Part shown: piece by piece, positions 20,153-31,132 of the stretch | Layout of the letters: the number at the start of each line of letters is the position of its first letter | How positions within the stretch are numbered: position 1 is the first letter of the stretch | Assembly: GCA_013306675.1 (NCBI GenBank) | Contig: JABLUY010000007.1 | Coordinates: 124,001 to 188,000, forward strand | From: Thraustochytrium sp. TN22 | Taxonomy: Eukaryota > Sar > Bigyra > Thraustochytrida > Thraustochytriidae | Length of the DNA stretch: 64,000 nucleotides | Direction: 5' to 3' | Program-made: the position numbers and the translations under genes | The notes under the pieces: generated by a model | What the model was told of the DNA's origin: nothing | Databases searched by the model: none | The model's input: only the letters and a program-made list of their open reading frames with translations

Positions 20153-20260
20153 TTACTTGCCGCCCTTCTTGTCCTTCTTGCCGCCCTTGGGGGCGGCGGC
20201 GGCCTTCTCCTTGGGCGCGGCCTTCTCCTTGCCAGCCTGGGGGTCAGCGGCCTTGGGCAT
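20153..20260 (-). CDS. Small Lys/Ala-rich basic protein, copy 1 (diverged)
   Basis: A 35-residue frame MPKAADPQAGKEKAAP... ending KKDKKGGK. It is the most diverged of five related genes on this strand (also 21784, 23675, 25385 and 27229). All begin MPK and end in a Gly/Lys-rich tail, and four of the five ATGs follow the context CAAGA(A). The protein resembles the C-terminal tail of linker histone H1 and small H1-like proteins of protists, so DNA binding by charge is likely but inferred. It has no globular domain. Confidence 0.6.
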   Translation of the reverse strand: MPKAADPQAGKEKAAPKEKAAAAPKGGKKDKKGGK

Positions 20261-21783
20261 TCTTGGAGGCTTGGTACGCTGTGCCGCGGCGAGCGCTGCT
20301 CTCTTGATTTGCTGTTTGGCTTGCAGGGTTGCGGGTCTGCTCAGCATCTGTCGCGGCGCGCCGCCCCGCCCCGCCCCACCCCGCCCCGCCTCACGCGCGG
20401 CGCGCTGCTAGCGATCCTAGCTGCCTGCTAGTACAGCTAGCCGTCACCTCGGGGCGCCGACTCGCGCTCCCTCGCCCAAGATCTGCATCAAGCACCCGGC
20501 CGAAACGAGACGCGCCTCGACGACCGCTCCAGCGCTCGCCCGTTGCACCGTCCCATGCGTCGTGCTCAGCAGCGTCCGTCGTGCTACAAGCAAGAAGAGC
20601 CTCCTTGAGCTTGCTCAACGAGAGGGCAGCGTCCACCTCGCCGCAGGGCCCCAGCCCCACGCCGTCCGTCACCGTGGTCCCCGGCTCGACCGCCGGGGCG
20701 CCAACGCAGGGGCACCGACGCCACGCGCGGCCGGCCGACGGCGTCCTTGCCTCGCCCCTCGCGGGCAGCGACCAGCCTTGCTCGTTTCGCCTCCGATCGC
20801 GCAGCCAACTCGAGGCCCGCCTCGAAGCCAGGTCGCCGCCGCCCCCCTGCGCGTCCCAACGTGGTGCGGCGCGTCCCACAGAGGGCCCGCCGGTGCGCAT
20901 CCTGGGGTCGTGGACGGCGGGGTCCCGCTGCACTGCGGGCCGGCCTCCGCCGGCGCCGCGGGCAGCTCGGACTGGGAGGTGCCAGCCGGCCCGGCCGGCC
21001 AGCGCCAGCCGGCCAGCCACCATGGCCAGCAGGCCGAGGCGCGACGCGACGCCTCTGGCACTGATCGTCGGTGCAGCGGCCGAGGGTTGACGAGCCCAGC
21101 TGGGCAGGCACTGGCAGGCAGGCATCCCTCTCGCAGTCAAAGCGCAGCCCGACCAATCCGGCCCGGCCGTCGCCGTGGGGGCCTGCCTTGCAGGCCTCGG
21201 CCTGGCCGACCGGGTCGGGCGAAGCAGGCCCGGGCGGGCCTGCTCAGGCCGGGGCCCTTGGTCAATCCGCGGGTGGCTTCACCGAGTCTGCCCCTGGATT
21301 CATCGGCCGCGGCTCAGCGGCCCAGGCAGGCGGGGCGTCCTTCGGCCGCCGTCCGAAGCAACGCGTGCGGGAGAGAAAAGGAACGCTCTGCTGCGCGCGC
21401 AAGGCGCGCAAGGATTCTTCTTGGCAAATTGTCGGACCTCCTGGTTTCCTTCTCGAAAGATCCAATCGAAAGATCCAAGCCAAGTGCGGCCCACTGGCAC
21501 CCTTTTCAGCCAGCTGCTAGAGCTCTTGCCACGCTTGCCAACTTTGAACAACCAATGCGAGCAAGGATGTCTTCCTCCACCATCACCCGTCACTCGGTGA
21601 ACCACACCAAGCACACCAAGCACGTAGCCAGGGTTCGTGATGATTGTCCTGTTTTGGAAGAACGCACGCAGCGCACGCAAGCAAGAAAGGTCATCGTCAC
21701 AGAAAAAAAATTGTGGTGCTTGTTGCGGTCAAGCGATACACTTGGCACAGGCAATTTTCAGAGCGAGGACGCCGGTTCGCCAG
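20261..21783. other. Spacer upstream of small-protein copy 1
   Basis: GC-rich. Several long overlapping frames on both strands (for example 20562-21908 plus and 20391-21140 minus) lack recognisable domains and I regard them as chance. It should hold the copy 1 promoter. Confidence 0.45.
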
Positions 21784-21903
21784 TTACTTGTCAGCCTTCT
21801 TGCCGCCGGCCTTCTTGCCCTTGGCGCCGCCCTTGCCCTTGGGCGCGGGCTTGGCCGCCTTCTCCTGGCCAGCCGCGGCCGCCTCCGGGGCACCCTTGGG
21901 CAT
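21784..21903 (-). CDS. Small Lys/Ala-rich basic protein, copy 2
   Basis: A 39-residue protein MPKGAPEAAAAGQEKAAK... ending KKAGGKKADK. It shares the MPK start, the GQEKA segment and the KKADK end with copies 3-5 but differs at about a third of positions, so it is an older duplicate. The conserved end and start against changed flanks argue for selection on the protein. The likely role is an H1-tail-like nucleic-acid-binding peptide (inference). Confidence 0.7.
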   Translation of the reverse strand: MPKGAPEAAAAGQEKAAKPAPKGKGGAKGKKAGGKKADK

Positions 21904-23674
21904 CTTGAGCTTGAGTTGTGCTGCTAGAGCGAGCTGAGGATTTGCTTGGGCTTGGAGTTGCAGGTCTGCTGCGAGGTCTGCCTCGCCGAGGCGCCCGCTC
22001 TGCCCGCGCCAAGCAGAGCAGCCAGGCCTGCCAGGCGCCCATTGGCAAGCAGAGGGGAAAGATCCAGCCGTCGCCGCGGCGCCCCGCGCCCACGCGCTCG
22101 GTTCGGCCTCCCGGCGCGCTCCTACGCCTGCACGTAGCCGCCGCACTACGACCCGTACCGCTCGCGCCGCGCCGTCACCGCGGCGCCCCCGCTCGCGTGG
22201 CTAGGCGCTGACAGCCTGAGGAGCAGCGAGCGAGCAGCACGAGCAGCGCGCCGCGAGCAGAGGAAGGTAGACGCGAGCGAGCGGCGAAAAGCTGAGCCTG
22301 GCTCACAGGGAGGACTTGGACTCGGAGGGCCCCCGGAGCTACTGCCTGCCCAAGACCCGGCGCCGCACTCGCCCGAGCAGCCAGCAGCCAGCAGCTAGCG
22401 CTGCTGCGAGCGGCGAGCCGACGCACTGCGCGGCGGACGACGCCACCGGCCGGTGCGTCGCTCGCCCGACGGCTTGTGGCCACCCGCGCCGTCGCAGACG
22501 CTGCCGCGACTGCAGATGTCCCACATACGAAGGGACCGGGACAGGCGGGGCTGGTCCCCTGGCGCAGGGCGTGGACAACGAGCCTGCTGAGGAGGACGCG
22601 GCGGAGGAGGACTTGGAGGACTCTGATGCGAACAGGTAGGTGGAGACGGGTCATTGGAGTTCACTTGCGGGACCCGGGCGCGGCGGCGAAGACCTGTGAA
22701 GGCCGTGAAGCGGCCGAAGAGAAATGCCAAGGCCAGGCCATGGCCAGGAAGTAGCCGGCGAACCTCATGACGATGGCCATCGGTGCTCAGGCAGAGAAAT
22801 CTCGCCAGAGTGGTCTCAAGGGTGCTTGTGAGGTGGCTGCGCGCGGACCTGTGATCAGCCCGGTGCTTCACTGATTCTTTGGGCTCTGGGCCTCGAGCAC
22901 GAATCGCGGTCTCCAAACGCAAAAACGCAAGCGATGGTCTCGAAGAGCAACGACGGAGCCTTGAAGTTTTCATGCTTCACCACCAGCCTGGAAATTGCAG
23001 AGAGGCCTTGTCGACGGTCATACACCTCTCGGGTTCTGTCTCCTCTCGTCTCTCTGGGTCTACGTTGCTGCGGTGGTGTCGGCAGGTCGCGGTGCGACAG
23101 GTCTCTGCAGAGAAAAGAACCACCTGCTACGTTCGCCAGAGAGCTAGAGACAGACAGACTGAGAAGGCGAACCGCAAGTTAAGCACGAGCGGGGCCTTGA
23201 AGACGGCGTACCGCGAGCACAGCACGAGCGTGACCCCCCTCCCCCATGACGCACCATGACGCCGCAAGATGTGTGCTTTCCAAGCAGGTGAACCTACGAG
23301 GGTTCGCACAGCGGTGACTCACCAGTGCCTCTCAAGGTGTACAGCGGGTGCTTGTTGACCGTGACTCGGACGAGATTTTGCGCAGGAGAAGGCAACAGCG
23401 ATGCCTAGCGGAGCAAGCGCATCGCAAGCACGCCAAAGTCGTGGCATTCGAAGCAGCACATCAAAAAGGGGACTCCGAGGGACGGAGCGCTTTGGGAGCA
23501 GAGCACGGACGCGACATTCCAAGACGCAAAAGACGCTGCGGGGCACTGGCAGCGTGCAGGAAAAAGCTTCAAATGACAGAACTTGTTCAAAAAGGTCACC
23601 TCTACGTGCTACCAAATCACAACCTGGTGGTCACTCGTCGGACACGGCGAAGTGCCGCTGCGCGAGGCGCTGCG
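21904..23674. other. Spacer between small-protein copies 2 and 3
   Basis: No convincing gene. The upstream part does not match the duplicated block that follows copies 3-5. Confidence 0.45.
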
Positions 23675-23803
23675 TTACTTGTCGGCCTTCTTGGCGCCGC
23701 CCTTCTTGGCCTTGGCGCCGCCCTTGGCCTTGGGCGCGGCCTTGGAGGCCTTCTCCTGGCCGGCGGCGGGCGCGGCCGCCTCGGGCTTGTTGGCCTTGGG
23801 CAT
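23675..23803 (-). CDS. Small Lys/Ala-rich basic protein, copy 3
   Basis: A 42-residue protein starting MPKANKPEAAAPAAGQEKA and ending GGAKKADK. It is identical in sequence to copies 4 and 5. About a quarter of its residues are Lys, a third are Ala, and there are no aromatic residues, so it should be unfolded alone. The leader upstream (about 700 bp) is also shared with copies 4 and 5. If expressed, the three genes would give the same product, as is common for highly expressed chromatin or ribosome-associated proteins. Role inferred only from composition. Confidence 0.75.
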   Translation of the reverse strand: MPKANKPEAAAPAAGQEKASKAAPKAKGGAKAKKGGAKKADK

Positions 23804-25270
23804 TCTTGTCTTGAAGGTGCTCGGTTGAGCTGCTGGTGGAGGCTTGTTTGGTCGCTGGGTTGCAGGTCTGCCTCTGCCCCGCGCGCGGCGGCGGCCTGCT
23901 TCGCCTCGGCGCTCTGCTTGCGCGCCTTGAGTCGCCGCGGCACCCCTGGCTTCCCAGCGGCGCGGGCGCCGAGACAAGCCAGCGCTTCCTGCTCTCCGCG
24001 GTCGAGCGCAAGGCTCAGCGCAGCCAGCGCCTCCAGCACGCAGGAAACGGCGCGGGCCCGGGGCGACACTGGACTCGCCTCGCCTCGCCTCTTCCGCTCG
24101 GCTCAACGCCTCGCGGCCGCTCGCGCGTGGCTGGGCCCAGTCGCGCGCGCTCGAAAGCGGGCGCGAGGCTCGCTCGCAGCTTGTGGACGCTCGCGACGTC
24201 GCAGAGAACGCTGTGCCTGCAGCGAATGCGCCGAGATGCGCCGAGATCGCCGAGAGGCGCCGAGATGCCGAGCAGCGGTCCCTGTCCCGGGACAGGGACC
24301 TGCGGTGCTCAACCGGGCACGACGACGCTGCCGCGGCCGCGGCCTGCTGCCACCGCCGCTGCGATCGCCTCGAGGCGCGAAGGGCGAGGGACGTACTGGC
24401 GATGAGGCTGGGCTGCGCGATGGTCTTGGAGATGACGAAGAGGACTAAGAGCTGTTGAGATGCAAGGTGCCGAATCGCATCCACGGATACCTGACAGTGA
24501 GTGCGAACAGCTCAGCAAGGGCTTGCCTTGCGGCGCCCTGCGGCAAGCTTGCCTGCGTTCTGGCGTCGTGCTTTGTGCGTACTTGGCTTGCTGCAAGGTT
24601 CGTCGGAGCGAAGCTAGCTCCCAGCTCGCTTGTCGTCTCTCATGAAGCAAACGCGGTGAGACGTACAAGAATCACAAGGGACGCCACATCAAGGTTCGAC
24701 ATCTTCTACGCGGTCTATGATGCTCTCGAGGACTGCGAGACCATGCGGGAGGCTTGCGTCTGTGAAATCAGCATCACAGCTGTGATGGGCTGGTCCCGGT
24801 GCCACGTTGGTGATGGACGCTCCTTGGAGGCTCCTGGATCGCCCACAGAGTCGTCGAGCACATGCTATCTTCTCGGTGAAGCGATACCATCCGAAAAGGC
24901 ACTTTCCTTGGCGCTTCTAGCGCTGTGGAAATGCTGCGCTTCTGCGGGGCGCCTGCGACATGTAGCCTCACAAGGGCTTGTCTTCAGCCTTAGGTGGCTC
25001 TAGCGGCGGTCTGGACGCATGCATTGGACTGTGTGGCTCATGCTGAGCGAGTTCACGCGTACAAGCATCGTGAACTTCGATGCTGGTGCTCGAGACTCGC
25101 CCTCGCGGGCATCAGCGAATGGGTCACAGCCGCAAAAATCGTCAGCTATCCGAGCACCCTCGCCTTTTCGGCTCGAGCGACACATCCAGGCGCGGGCTGG
25201 CGATCATACGTTTGAGTCTAAAGACGTCGAGGCACCCGTGCCTTCACTCGTGCAAGACGAAGGAGATAAG
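23804..25270 (-). repeat. Segmental duplication, unit A
   Basis: Upstream flank of copy 3. It matches the flank of copy 4 over roughly 1.3-1.5 kb, nearly identical for the first ~350 bp and diverging further out. The marker segment CACAGCTGTGATGGGC lies about 970 bp upstream here and about 960 bp upstream in unit B. Confidence 0.75.
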
Positions 25271-25274
25271 GATG

Positions 25275-27000
25275 AGAAAGAAGAAAGTACAAAAGATGAC
25301 TCAAATGATGGCGCGAGGCTCATTCATAATCAGCAGTCGTGTCGCCCTGAGGCCTGAGTGAAGAAGAGATCCCGAGGCCGCGCATTACTTGTCGGCCTTC
25401 TTGGCGCCGCCCTTCTTGGCCTTGGCGCCGCCCTTGGCCTTGGGCGCGGCCTTGGAGGCCTTCTCCTGGCCGGCGGCGGGCGCGGCCGCCTCGGGCTTGT
25501 TGGCCTTGGGCATTCTTGTCTTGAAGGTGCTCGGTTGAGCTGCTGGTGGAGGCTTGTTTGGTCGCTGGGTTGCAGGTCTGCCTCTGCCCCGCGCGCGGCG
25601 GCGGCCTGCTTCGCCTCGGCACCCTGCTTGCGCGCCTTGAGTCGCCGCGGCACCCCTGGCTTCCCAGCGGCGCGGGCGCCGAGACAAGCCAGCGCTTCCT
25701 GCTCTCCGCGGTCGAGCGCAAGGCTCAGCGCAGTCAGCGCCTCCAGCACACAGGAAACGGCGCGGGCCCGGGGCGACACTGGACTCGCCTCGCCTCGCCT
25801 CCGAGTCTTCCGCTCGGCTCAACGCCTCGCGGCCGCTCGCGCGTGGCTGGGCCAGCAAGAGCGGGCGCAAGGCTCGCTTCGCAGCTCGTGGGCGCTCCTG
25901 ACGCCGTAGAGAACGCCGCGCCTGCAGGACCGTGGCGGACCGTGCCACGACCCGGGACTGGGACAGGGATCTGCGAAGATCGACCGGACACGATGATGCT
26001 GCGGCATTGCTGCCGCTGCTGCGACCTGCTCCCGCCGCCGCTGCCAGCCGCCATCACCGTGAGGGGCGAGGGGCGAGGGACGTATGGGGGATGAGGATGG
26101 GCTGCGCGAGGAGCTTGAAGATGACGAAGAGTCAGAGATGCAAGGTGCCAAGCCGCAGAGACTTGAGCGCGAACGGCTCAGCAAGAAGTTGCCTCTGCGG
26201 CAAGCCTGTTTGCATTGTGGCGCGTCATGCGGTGGGCCTGGCTTGCTGGGAGACACGCCGGATCTAGTTTCAGCTGCCCCACTTGCTAGCTTGCAGCTCG
26301 CTTCTTGTCTTTTTTACGATGCCAGCGCGATGGCATGGCAAGAATTTCAAGGACGTCGGGCCATCGCTATCACATCAAGGTTCGTCTTCTCTCCTGCAGC
26401 CAGAGATATCCTCGAGGACTGCGAGACCATGGCGGAGGCATTGCGTCTGTGAAGGACTGTGAAGGACAGCATCACAGCTGTGATGGGCCAGTCCCGGCGC
26501 CACGATGGTGATGGACAAGAGCCGACCTGCGAGGCTCCTGGATCGCCCTCAGAGCCGTCAAGCACAAGCTATCTTCTCAGGGACGCGACACCATCCGAGA
26601 ATGCAATTTGCTTGGCACCCTTGGCGCTGCAGAGACGCCGCGCTGGACATGTCAGTATCTCGAGGTCTAGTCTGCAGACTTTCGTGGCTGGGTCGGTGCA
26701 ACGAACGCACGCATGCGCATGCATTGGAATGTGCCCTTTTTGCTAAGCGAGTTCGCGCAAGGAAGCATCTTGAGGTGCGATGCTGTTGCACGACAACATG
26801 GAGACACATCATCGCAGGCATGAGCACCTGGGTGATAGGCGCATGAGCCGTCACCTAGCTAGCCAGCACACTTGCCTCAATCGGCGCCTTCGAGCGCGCC
26901 CTTGCGGCCTTCTCGTGATCGGCAGCAATGCTGCCTGGGAAGGCCGTGACCGAGGACAAGGAATTTGACCTCGCAACACTTGTGACCTGAGATCGTCCAG
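25275..27000 (-). repeat. Segmental duplication, unit B
   Basis: Contains copy 4 (25385-25513) and its flanks. The downstream flank (about 25275-25384) is also found before copy 5 (about 27130-27228), which marks one edge of the repeated unit. Confidence 0.75.
25385..25513 (-). CDS. Small Lys/Ala-rich basic protein, copy 4
   Basis: Same 42-residue product as copy 3, with the same AAGACAAGA context before its ATG. It lies 1710 bp from copy 3 in a tandem, same-strand arrangement. Confidence 0.75.
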   Translation of the reverse strand: MPKANKPEAAAPAAGQEKASKAAPKAKGGAKAKKGGAKKADK

Positions 27001-27129
27001 GCTCTGTCAGGGCCTTGATCGGTAGGTCCTTTGCGCGTCACCTACCTGTTGTCTTCTAGTGGTGACATCAGAGCACCCGCGCGATGCCCGATCGAGAGCA
27101 GGCGCTGCCGCCGCAAGACGAAGATAAGA

Positions 27130-27900
27130 AAGTACAAATGATGACTCAAATGATGGCGCGAGGCTCATTCATAATCAGCAGTCGTGTCGCCCTGAGGCCT
27201 GAGCGAAGAGAGGTCCCGAGGCCACGCATTACTTGTCGGCCTTCTTGGCGCCGCCCTTCTTGGCCTTGGCGCCGCCCTTGGCCTTGGGCGCGGCCTTGGA
27301 GGCCTTCTCCTGGCCGGCGGCGGGCGCGGCCGCCTCGGGCTTGTTGGCCTTGGGCATTCTTGTCTTAAAGGTGCTCGGTTGAGCTGCTGGTGGAGGCTTG
27401 TCTGGTCGCTGGGTTGCAGGTCTGCCTCTGCCCCGCACGCGGCGGCGGCCTGCTTCGCCTCGGCGCTCTGCTTGCGCGCCTTGAGTCACCGCGGCACCCC
27501 TGGCTTCCCAGGCGGCGCGGGCGCCGAGACAAGCCAGCGCTTCCTGCTCTCCGCGGTCGGGCGCAAGGCTCAGCACAGCCAGCGCGTAGGAAACGGCGCG
27601 GGCCCGGGGCGACGCTGGACACCCCAACCCGGCCCGGCCGCACCGGCGGCGCGCGAGCCGGCCGCGCGCGAGCTCGGCGCTGGTGTCGCCGGCAGCTCGT
27701 GCTCGCCGGCGACGTCGCAGCGAGCAGAGCGCCTGCAGCGCCCACTGGCAGCAACCTGCGAAGGACCGAGGGCCAGGGACCCGAACGAAGGCTGGAAGAG
27801 GAGCCGGGCAGCGCTCTTGCTCAGACGATGCGGAGTGGTGAGAGGGCGTTGGCACATGCCACGTGCAGCCATGCTGGTCGGGGACGACGTTGCGCTGGGC
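27130..27900 (-). repeat. Segmental duplication, unit C
   Basis: Contains copy 5 and about 250-300 bp of closely matching upstream flank before similarity is lost near 27610. Spacing from unit B is 1844 bp. Confidence 0.7.
27229..27357 (-). CDS. Small Lys/Ala-rich basic protein, copy 5
   Basis: Same 42-residue product as copies 3 and 4. The region just upstream carries small differences (for example CTTAAAG in place of CTTGAAG) while the coding part is unchanged, which fits selection or gene conversion on the coding part. Confidence 0.75.
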   Translation of the reverse strand: MPKANKPEAAAPAAGQEKASKAAPKAKGGAKAKKGGAKKADK

Positions 27901-28564
27901 ATGGTGGGTGAAGCCGCCTGCAACCACAAACGGTCCTGATTTTGATTGATTTTGATAAAAGAGCTTCAAGTTGCAGGAGTCGTGGAGAGGACTTGGGACG
28001 CTCGAGGCGGGGCAGGGCAGGGCAATCACGTTAGCGTGCAGACGACGTCAAGACCTTGCGCATGCAGATAGAAAACGTATAGATGCTGAAAAGCGCTCGA
28101 GCGCAGTAGCTTCGATTCTCGCATGGCTGTCCTTGTGCTCGAGGCGCCATCGCGCCGTGAAACGCAAGAGTGACACGGGCTCCATCTTTGCGAGCGCGAT
28201 GTACCTAATTGGCACGGTCCTCCAGAGTGGTGAGACGAGCATGTTGTGAGGTCGGGTTGTCAACCAGAGGCTCGCGAAGCGCACGTGTGGTGGAGCGCTT
28301 GGGACTCGCCTGGGATGCGAGCACGACCGGCTCGCAACCTGGCAGCTCTGCTCTACTCCGCTACTCACTGTCAAGCTTCTGCAACTTTTCACACGGCTGC
28401 TGTTGGAGGCCGCTGCTGACAAAGAATCAAGCATCGATCAATTCACAAAAACACCCCTTCCAATCAACCAAGCCTCGCTGGACCGTCGCACTGCTCCACG
28501 TGCGGGACTCGCTTGTCGCAGGCTCCAGCTTTGTGTGTGGGCGCGGCTCGGCGCGGCTCGTCTT

Positions 28565-28984
28565 TTACTTGCGTTCCTTCTTGCCACGGTCCTTCTTCAA
28601 GTTGCGCCTTGGGATGGCCTTCGGCTTTGGCTGCCAGCGATCCCCGCCATCTCGGGCTTGATCCATCCCTGGCCATCGCGGCCTTGCTTGCATGCGAGGG
28701 CTCTTGCGCGCTCTTGCTGTCAAATGCCCGTTCTCGCCGTCGTACTCCGCGTCGCCGTGCATCGCGATGGCGAGCACCTCTGCGACCCTCACTGCTAGCC
28801 AGCCAGCCTGCTGTTCGCCCACCACCACTGTCACCGCGGGCTCCCGCGCTTCAACTTGCACCGTCCGCCCCTTCCACGCTAGCTCCGTCTTCCTCGAGCC
28901 TGCTGCAGCCTCCCGCCAAGTTGAACCCACCCCGCCCGCCGCCGCCGCCGGCCGTGCGCCGGCCCAGCCCAGCCCAGCCTGCAA
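28565..28984 (-). CDS. Possible small basic protein
   Basis: A 139-residue frame with a few sensible-looking segments (AREPAVTVVVGEQQAG, then AIAMHGDAEYDGENGH) and a strongly basic end RRNLKKDRGKKERK. No family is recognised. The true start may be one of the internal ATGs, or the frame may be a chance product of GC-rich sequence. Confidence 0.25.
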   Translation of the reverse strand: MQAGLGWAGARPAAAAGGVGSTWREAAAGSRKTELAWKGRTVQVEAREPAVTVVVGEQQAGWLAVRVAEVLAIAMHGDAEYDGENGHLTARARKSPRMQARPRWPGMDQARDGGDRWQPKPKAIPRRNLKKDRGKKERK

Positions 28985-30002
28985 CCTGGCCGCGCCGCCG
29001 CACTGCCGTCACCGCAGGCCGCGGGCTCGGGCTCCGTCCCCGCGCGCGTGCCAGGTGGCTCCTGGCCCGGCTCAGCCACCTCACTGTGAGTGAGACGGAG
29101 CCCGGCTCACACTGCAGTGCTGCGCTGCAAGTTGCCAGGGCCAGGCAGGCACTACTGCCCCGGCTCCGGCTCGGCTCGGCTCGGCTCAGCGCGCCTCGCC
29201 TCGCCTCGAGTCGCTCGAGTCGCTCGGGTCGCTCGACTCGGCTCGGCCAGGCTGCTCGCGGGCCGCCGGGGCCGGGGCGTCGGCCCTCGGCGTCGGTGGT
29301 GGCTGGCGCAGCCTGGCGGCCAGCGGGCTGCTGGGCAGGCCAGGGCGGGCCTGCCGCCTTACGCGGGCCTTTTTTCCGCCGGCGCGTCGCGGCACTTGCA
29401 GAGGCGGGTTTTTCCCTCGACGGCGCTTGAGGAGGTCGGCGGCGGCGGCGGCGAATGATCGCGGGTCCTTCATGTCATACTGGCGCAGGTGGACGGATAG
29501 ATAGCGCGCAAGCAGGGCGAGGGCGACGCGCGCGAGGCGGCCGGTTTCGCGCCGGCGGTGAAGGCCGCGCGGCGCCCGCCTAGCGATGCGGCTAGCGCGC
29601 CGCTAGCAGGCGTCACGGGCCGACGTTTCTGCGCGCGAAGAGGCGCGGAGCGCAGGCCGGCTGGCTGGCTTGCCGATCGATCGATCGATCGATCGATCGA
29701 TCGATCAGCTAGCCCCAGCTACTAGCTAGCTAGCGACTCTCTCCCGCTCACAGCGAGCGAGGAGCCGCGGCCTTGTTGCCAGCTCGCTCGCGCTGCTGGC
29801 TGGCTGGCGCCTCGCCGCGCAGCGCTGCGCCGCGTGCCCCTCTGCGGCGCGGGCTGCGCGTCCTTGTGCGAGTCGTCATGGCCGTGCGGGTGCAGCGCGG
29901 AGGCGGCCGCGGCGGCGCCGGGCCCGGGGCCGCCGCGGCCGCCGAGTGCTGTGCGGCGAGCGCGGCGCCGCGTCCAGGCTGCGCGCCGCTCCGCCCGCCT
30001 GG

Positions 30003-30034
<32 letters not shown>

Positions 30035-30682
30035 CTGCCCGAGCGAGCGCGCGAGTCCGGGGCCCCTGCGCCGCCGCCCGCTCGGCCGAGTTTCCACTAG
30101 GCGCGCCCTAGCGGAGTCCTACTGGACAAGGGAGCGGGCGGCCGGCCGGCGGCTGGGGGCGGCGCGGCGCCGCCGGCCTGGGCCGCCTGGCCGCCTGGCG
30201 CTCGCTCCGTGCCGTGCTGTGCTGAGCGCCGCTCCGCTGCCAGTGGCGCGCTGCTCCGCTGGCGCGCTGCTAGGCGCGCTGCTAGGCGCGCGCTAGCTAG
30301 CTAGGCTAGTGCTGCGCTGGGAGCGGCGCGCTCGCTCGCTCGCTCCGAGTCGCGCGCGCGCTCGGCTCGGCCAAGGCTAGGGTAGCAGCTAGCCGGCGAG
30401 CTATGGTGCTTTTTCCCGCCCGCTGACCGACAGGCCGGCCGGCGGCAAGGGCAGCAGCAAATGCGCGGCCGGCGGCGCGCAAGTGGAGCTGAGCGCGGCC
30501 AACGCCCTTGAAGGCGGGTTTTTGCCCTGCCTGCTTGGCCGTAGCAAGCGGCTTGCGGCGGCCCGCCGGCCGAGGCGGCCCGCGGCGGCAGCAGACCCGC
30601 AACACAAGCAGCAAACCAAGCACACAAGCAAGCAAGAGGCAAGCGAGCAAGCAAAGCAAGCAGCCGAAAGAACAAGGACAAG
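28985..30682. other. Spacer upstream of the H1-like gene
   Basis: Simple repeats: CGGCT/CGCCT pentamers at about 29165-29245, (GATC)n at about 29676-29706, (CCTG)n at about 30000-30035, and CTAG palindromes near 29712-29730 and 30290-30305. No gene seen. It should hold the promoter of the gene at 30683. Confidence 0.5.
29676..29706. repeat. (GATC)n palindromic tetramer array
   Basis: About seven GATC units in a row, self-complementary and able to form a hairpin. Confidence 0.85.
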
Positions 30683-31132
30683 ATGGCGACCACCGTGGCT
30701 ACCCCTGTCGCCGCGCCGGCGCGCACGCTGCGCACGCGCGCACCGCCTGCTGCCGCGGCGGCTCCGGAGGCGGCGGCCCCCAAGGCTGCCCCCAAGCGCA
30801 AGGCCCCCGCCGCCAAGGCGCCGGCCGCCAAGGCCGCCAAGGTGCGCAAGGCCGCCGCGCCCAAGGCGCCCAAGGAGCCCAAGGCGCCCAAGGAGAAGGC
30901 GGCGCCCAAGCCCAAGGCCGCGCCCAAGGAGAAGGCCGCCCCGAAGGAGAAGGCCGCGCCCAAGCCCAAGGCGGCGCCCAAGGCCCGCAAGCCGGCCGCC
31001 AAGAAGGAGAAGGCCGCGCCCAAGGGCAAGGCGGCTGAGAAGGAGGTCGCCCCGGTTGAGGAGGCCAAGGTGGAGGAGGAGGTCAAGGCCCCCGAGGCCA
31101 CCGAGGAGGTTGCCGAGGCCGAGGAGAACTAA
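30683..31132 (+). CDS. H1-like Lys/Ala/Pro-rich chromatin protein
   Basis: A 149-residue protein starting at ATG 30683 in the context ACAAGATGG. The N-terminus is Ala/Pro/Thr-rich with two Arg-containing segments (ARTLRTRAPP). Residues about 30-120 are a run of AAPK/KEKAAP-type units, the composition of linker histone H1 C-terminal domains. The last 25 residues are acidic (VEEAKVEEEVKAPEATEEVA). There is no winged-helix globular domain, as in the small H1-like proteins of several protist groups. It probably binds linker DNA; this is inference from composition. It converges on the selenoprotein H gene. Confidence 0.8.
   Translation: MATTVATPVAAPARTLRTRAPPAAAAAPEAAAPKAAPKRKAPAAKAPAAKAAKVRKAAAPKAPKEPKAPKEKAAPKPKAAPKEKAAPKEKAAPKPKAAPKARKPAAKKEKAAPKGKAAEKEVAPVEEAKVEEEVKAPEATEEVAEAEEN

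Noticed and set aside
20562-21908. 448-codon plus-strand frame
   Set aside because: Pro/Arg/Gly-rich, overlaps small-protein copy 2 on the other strand and shows no domain.
23348-24448. 366-codon plus-strand frame across small-protein copy 3
   Set aside because: Reads the opposite strand of the mini-protein and its duplicated leader; the Leu/Gly-rich part is just the reverse of the Lys/Ala codons.
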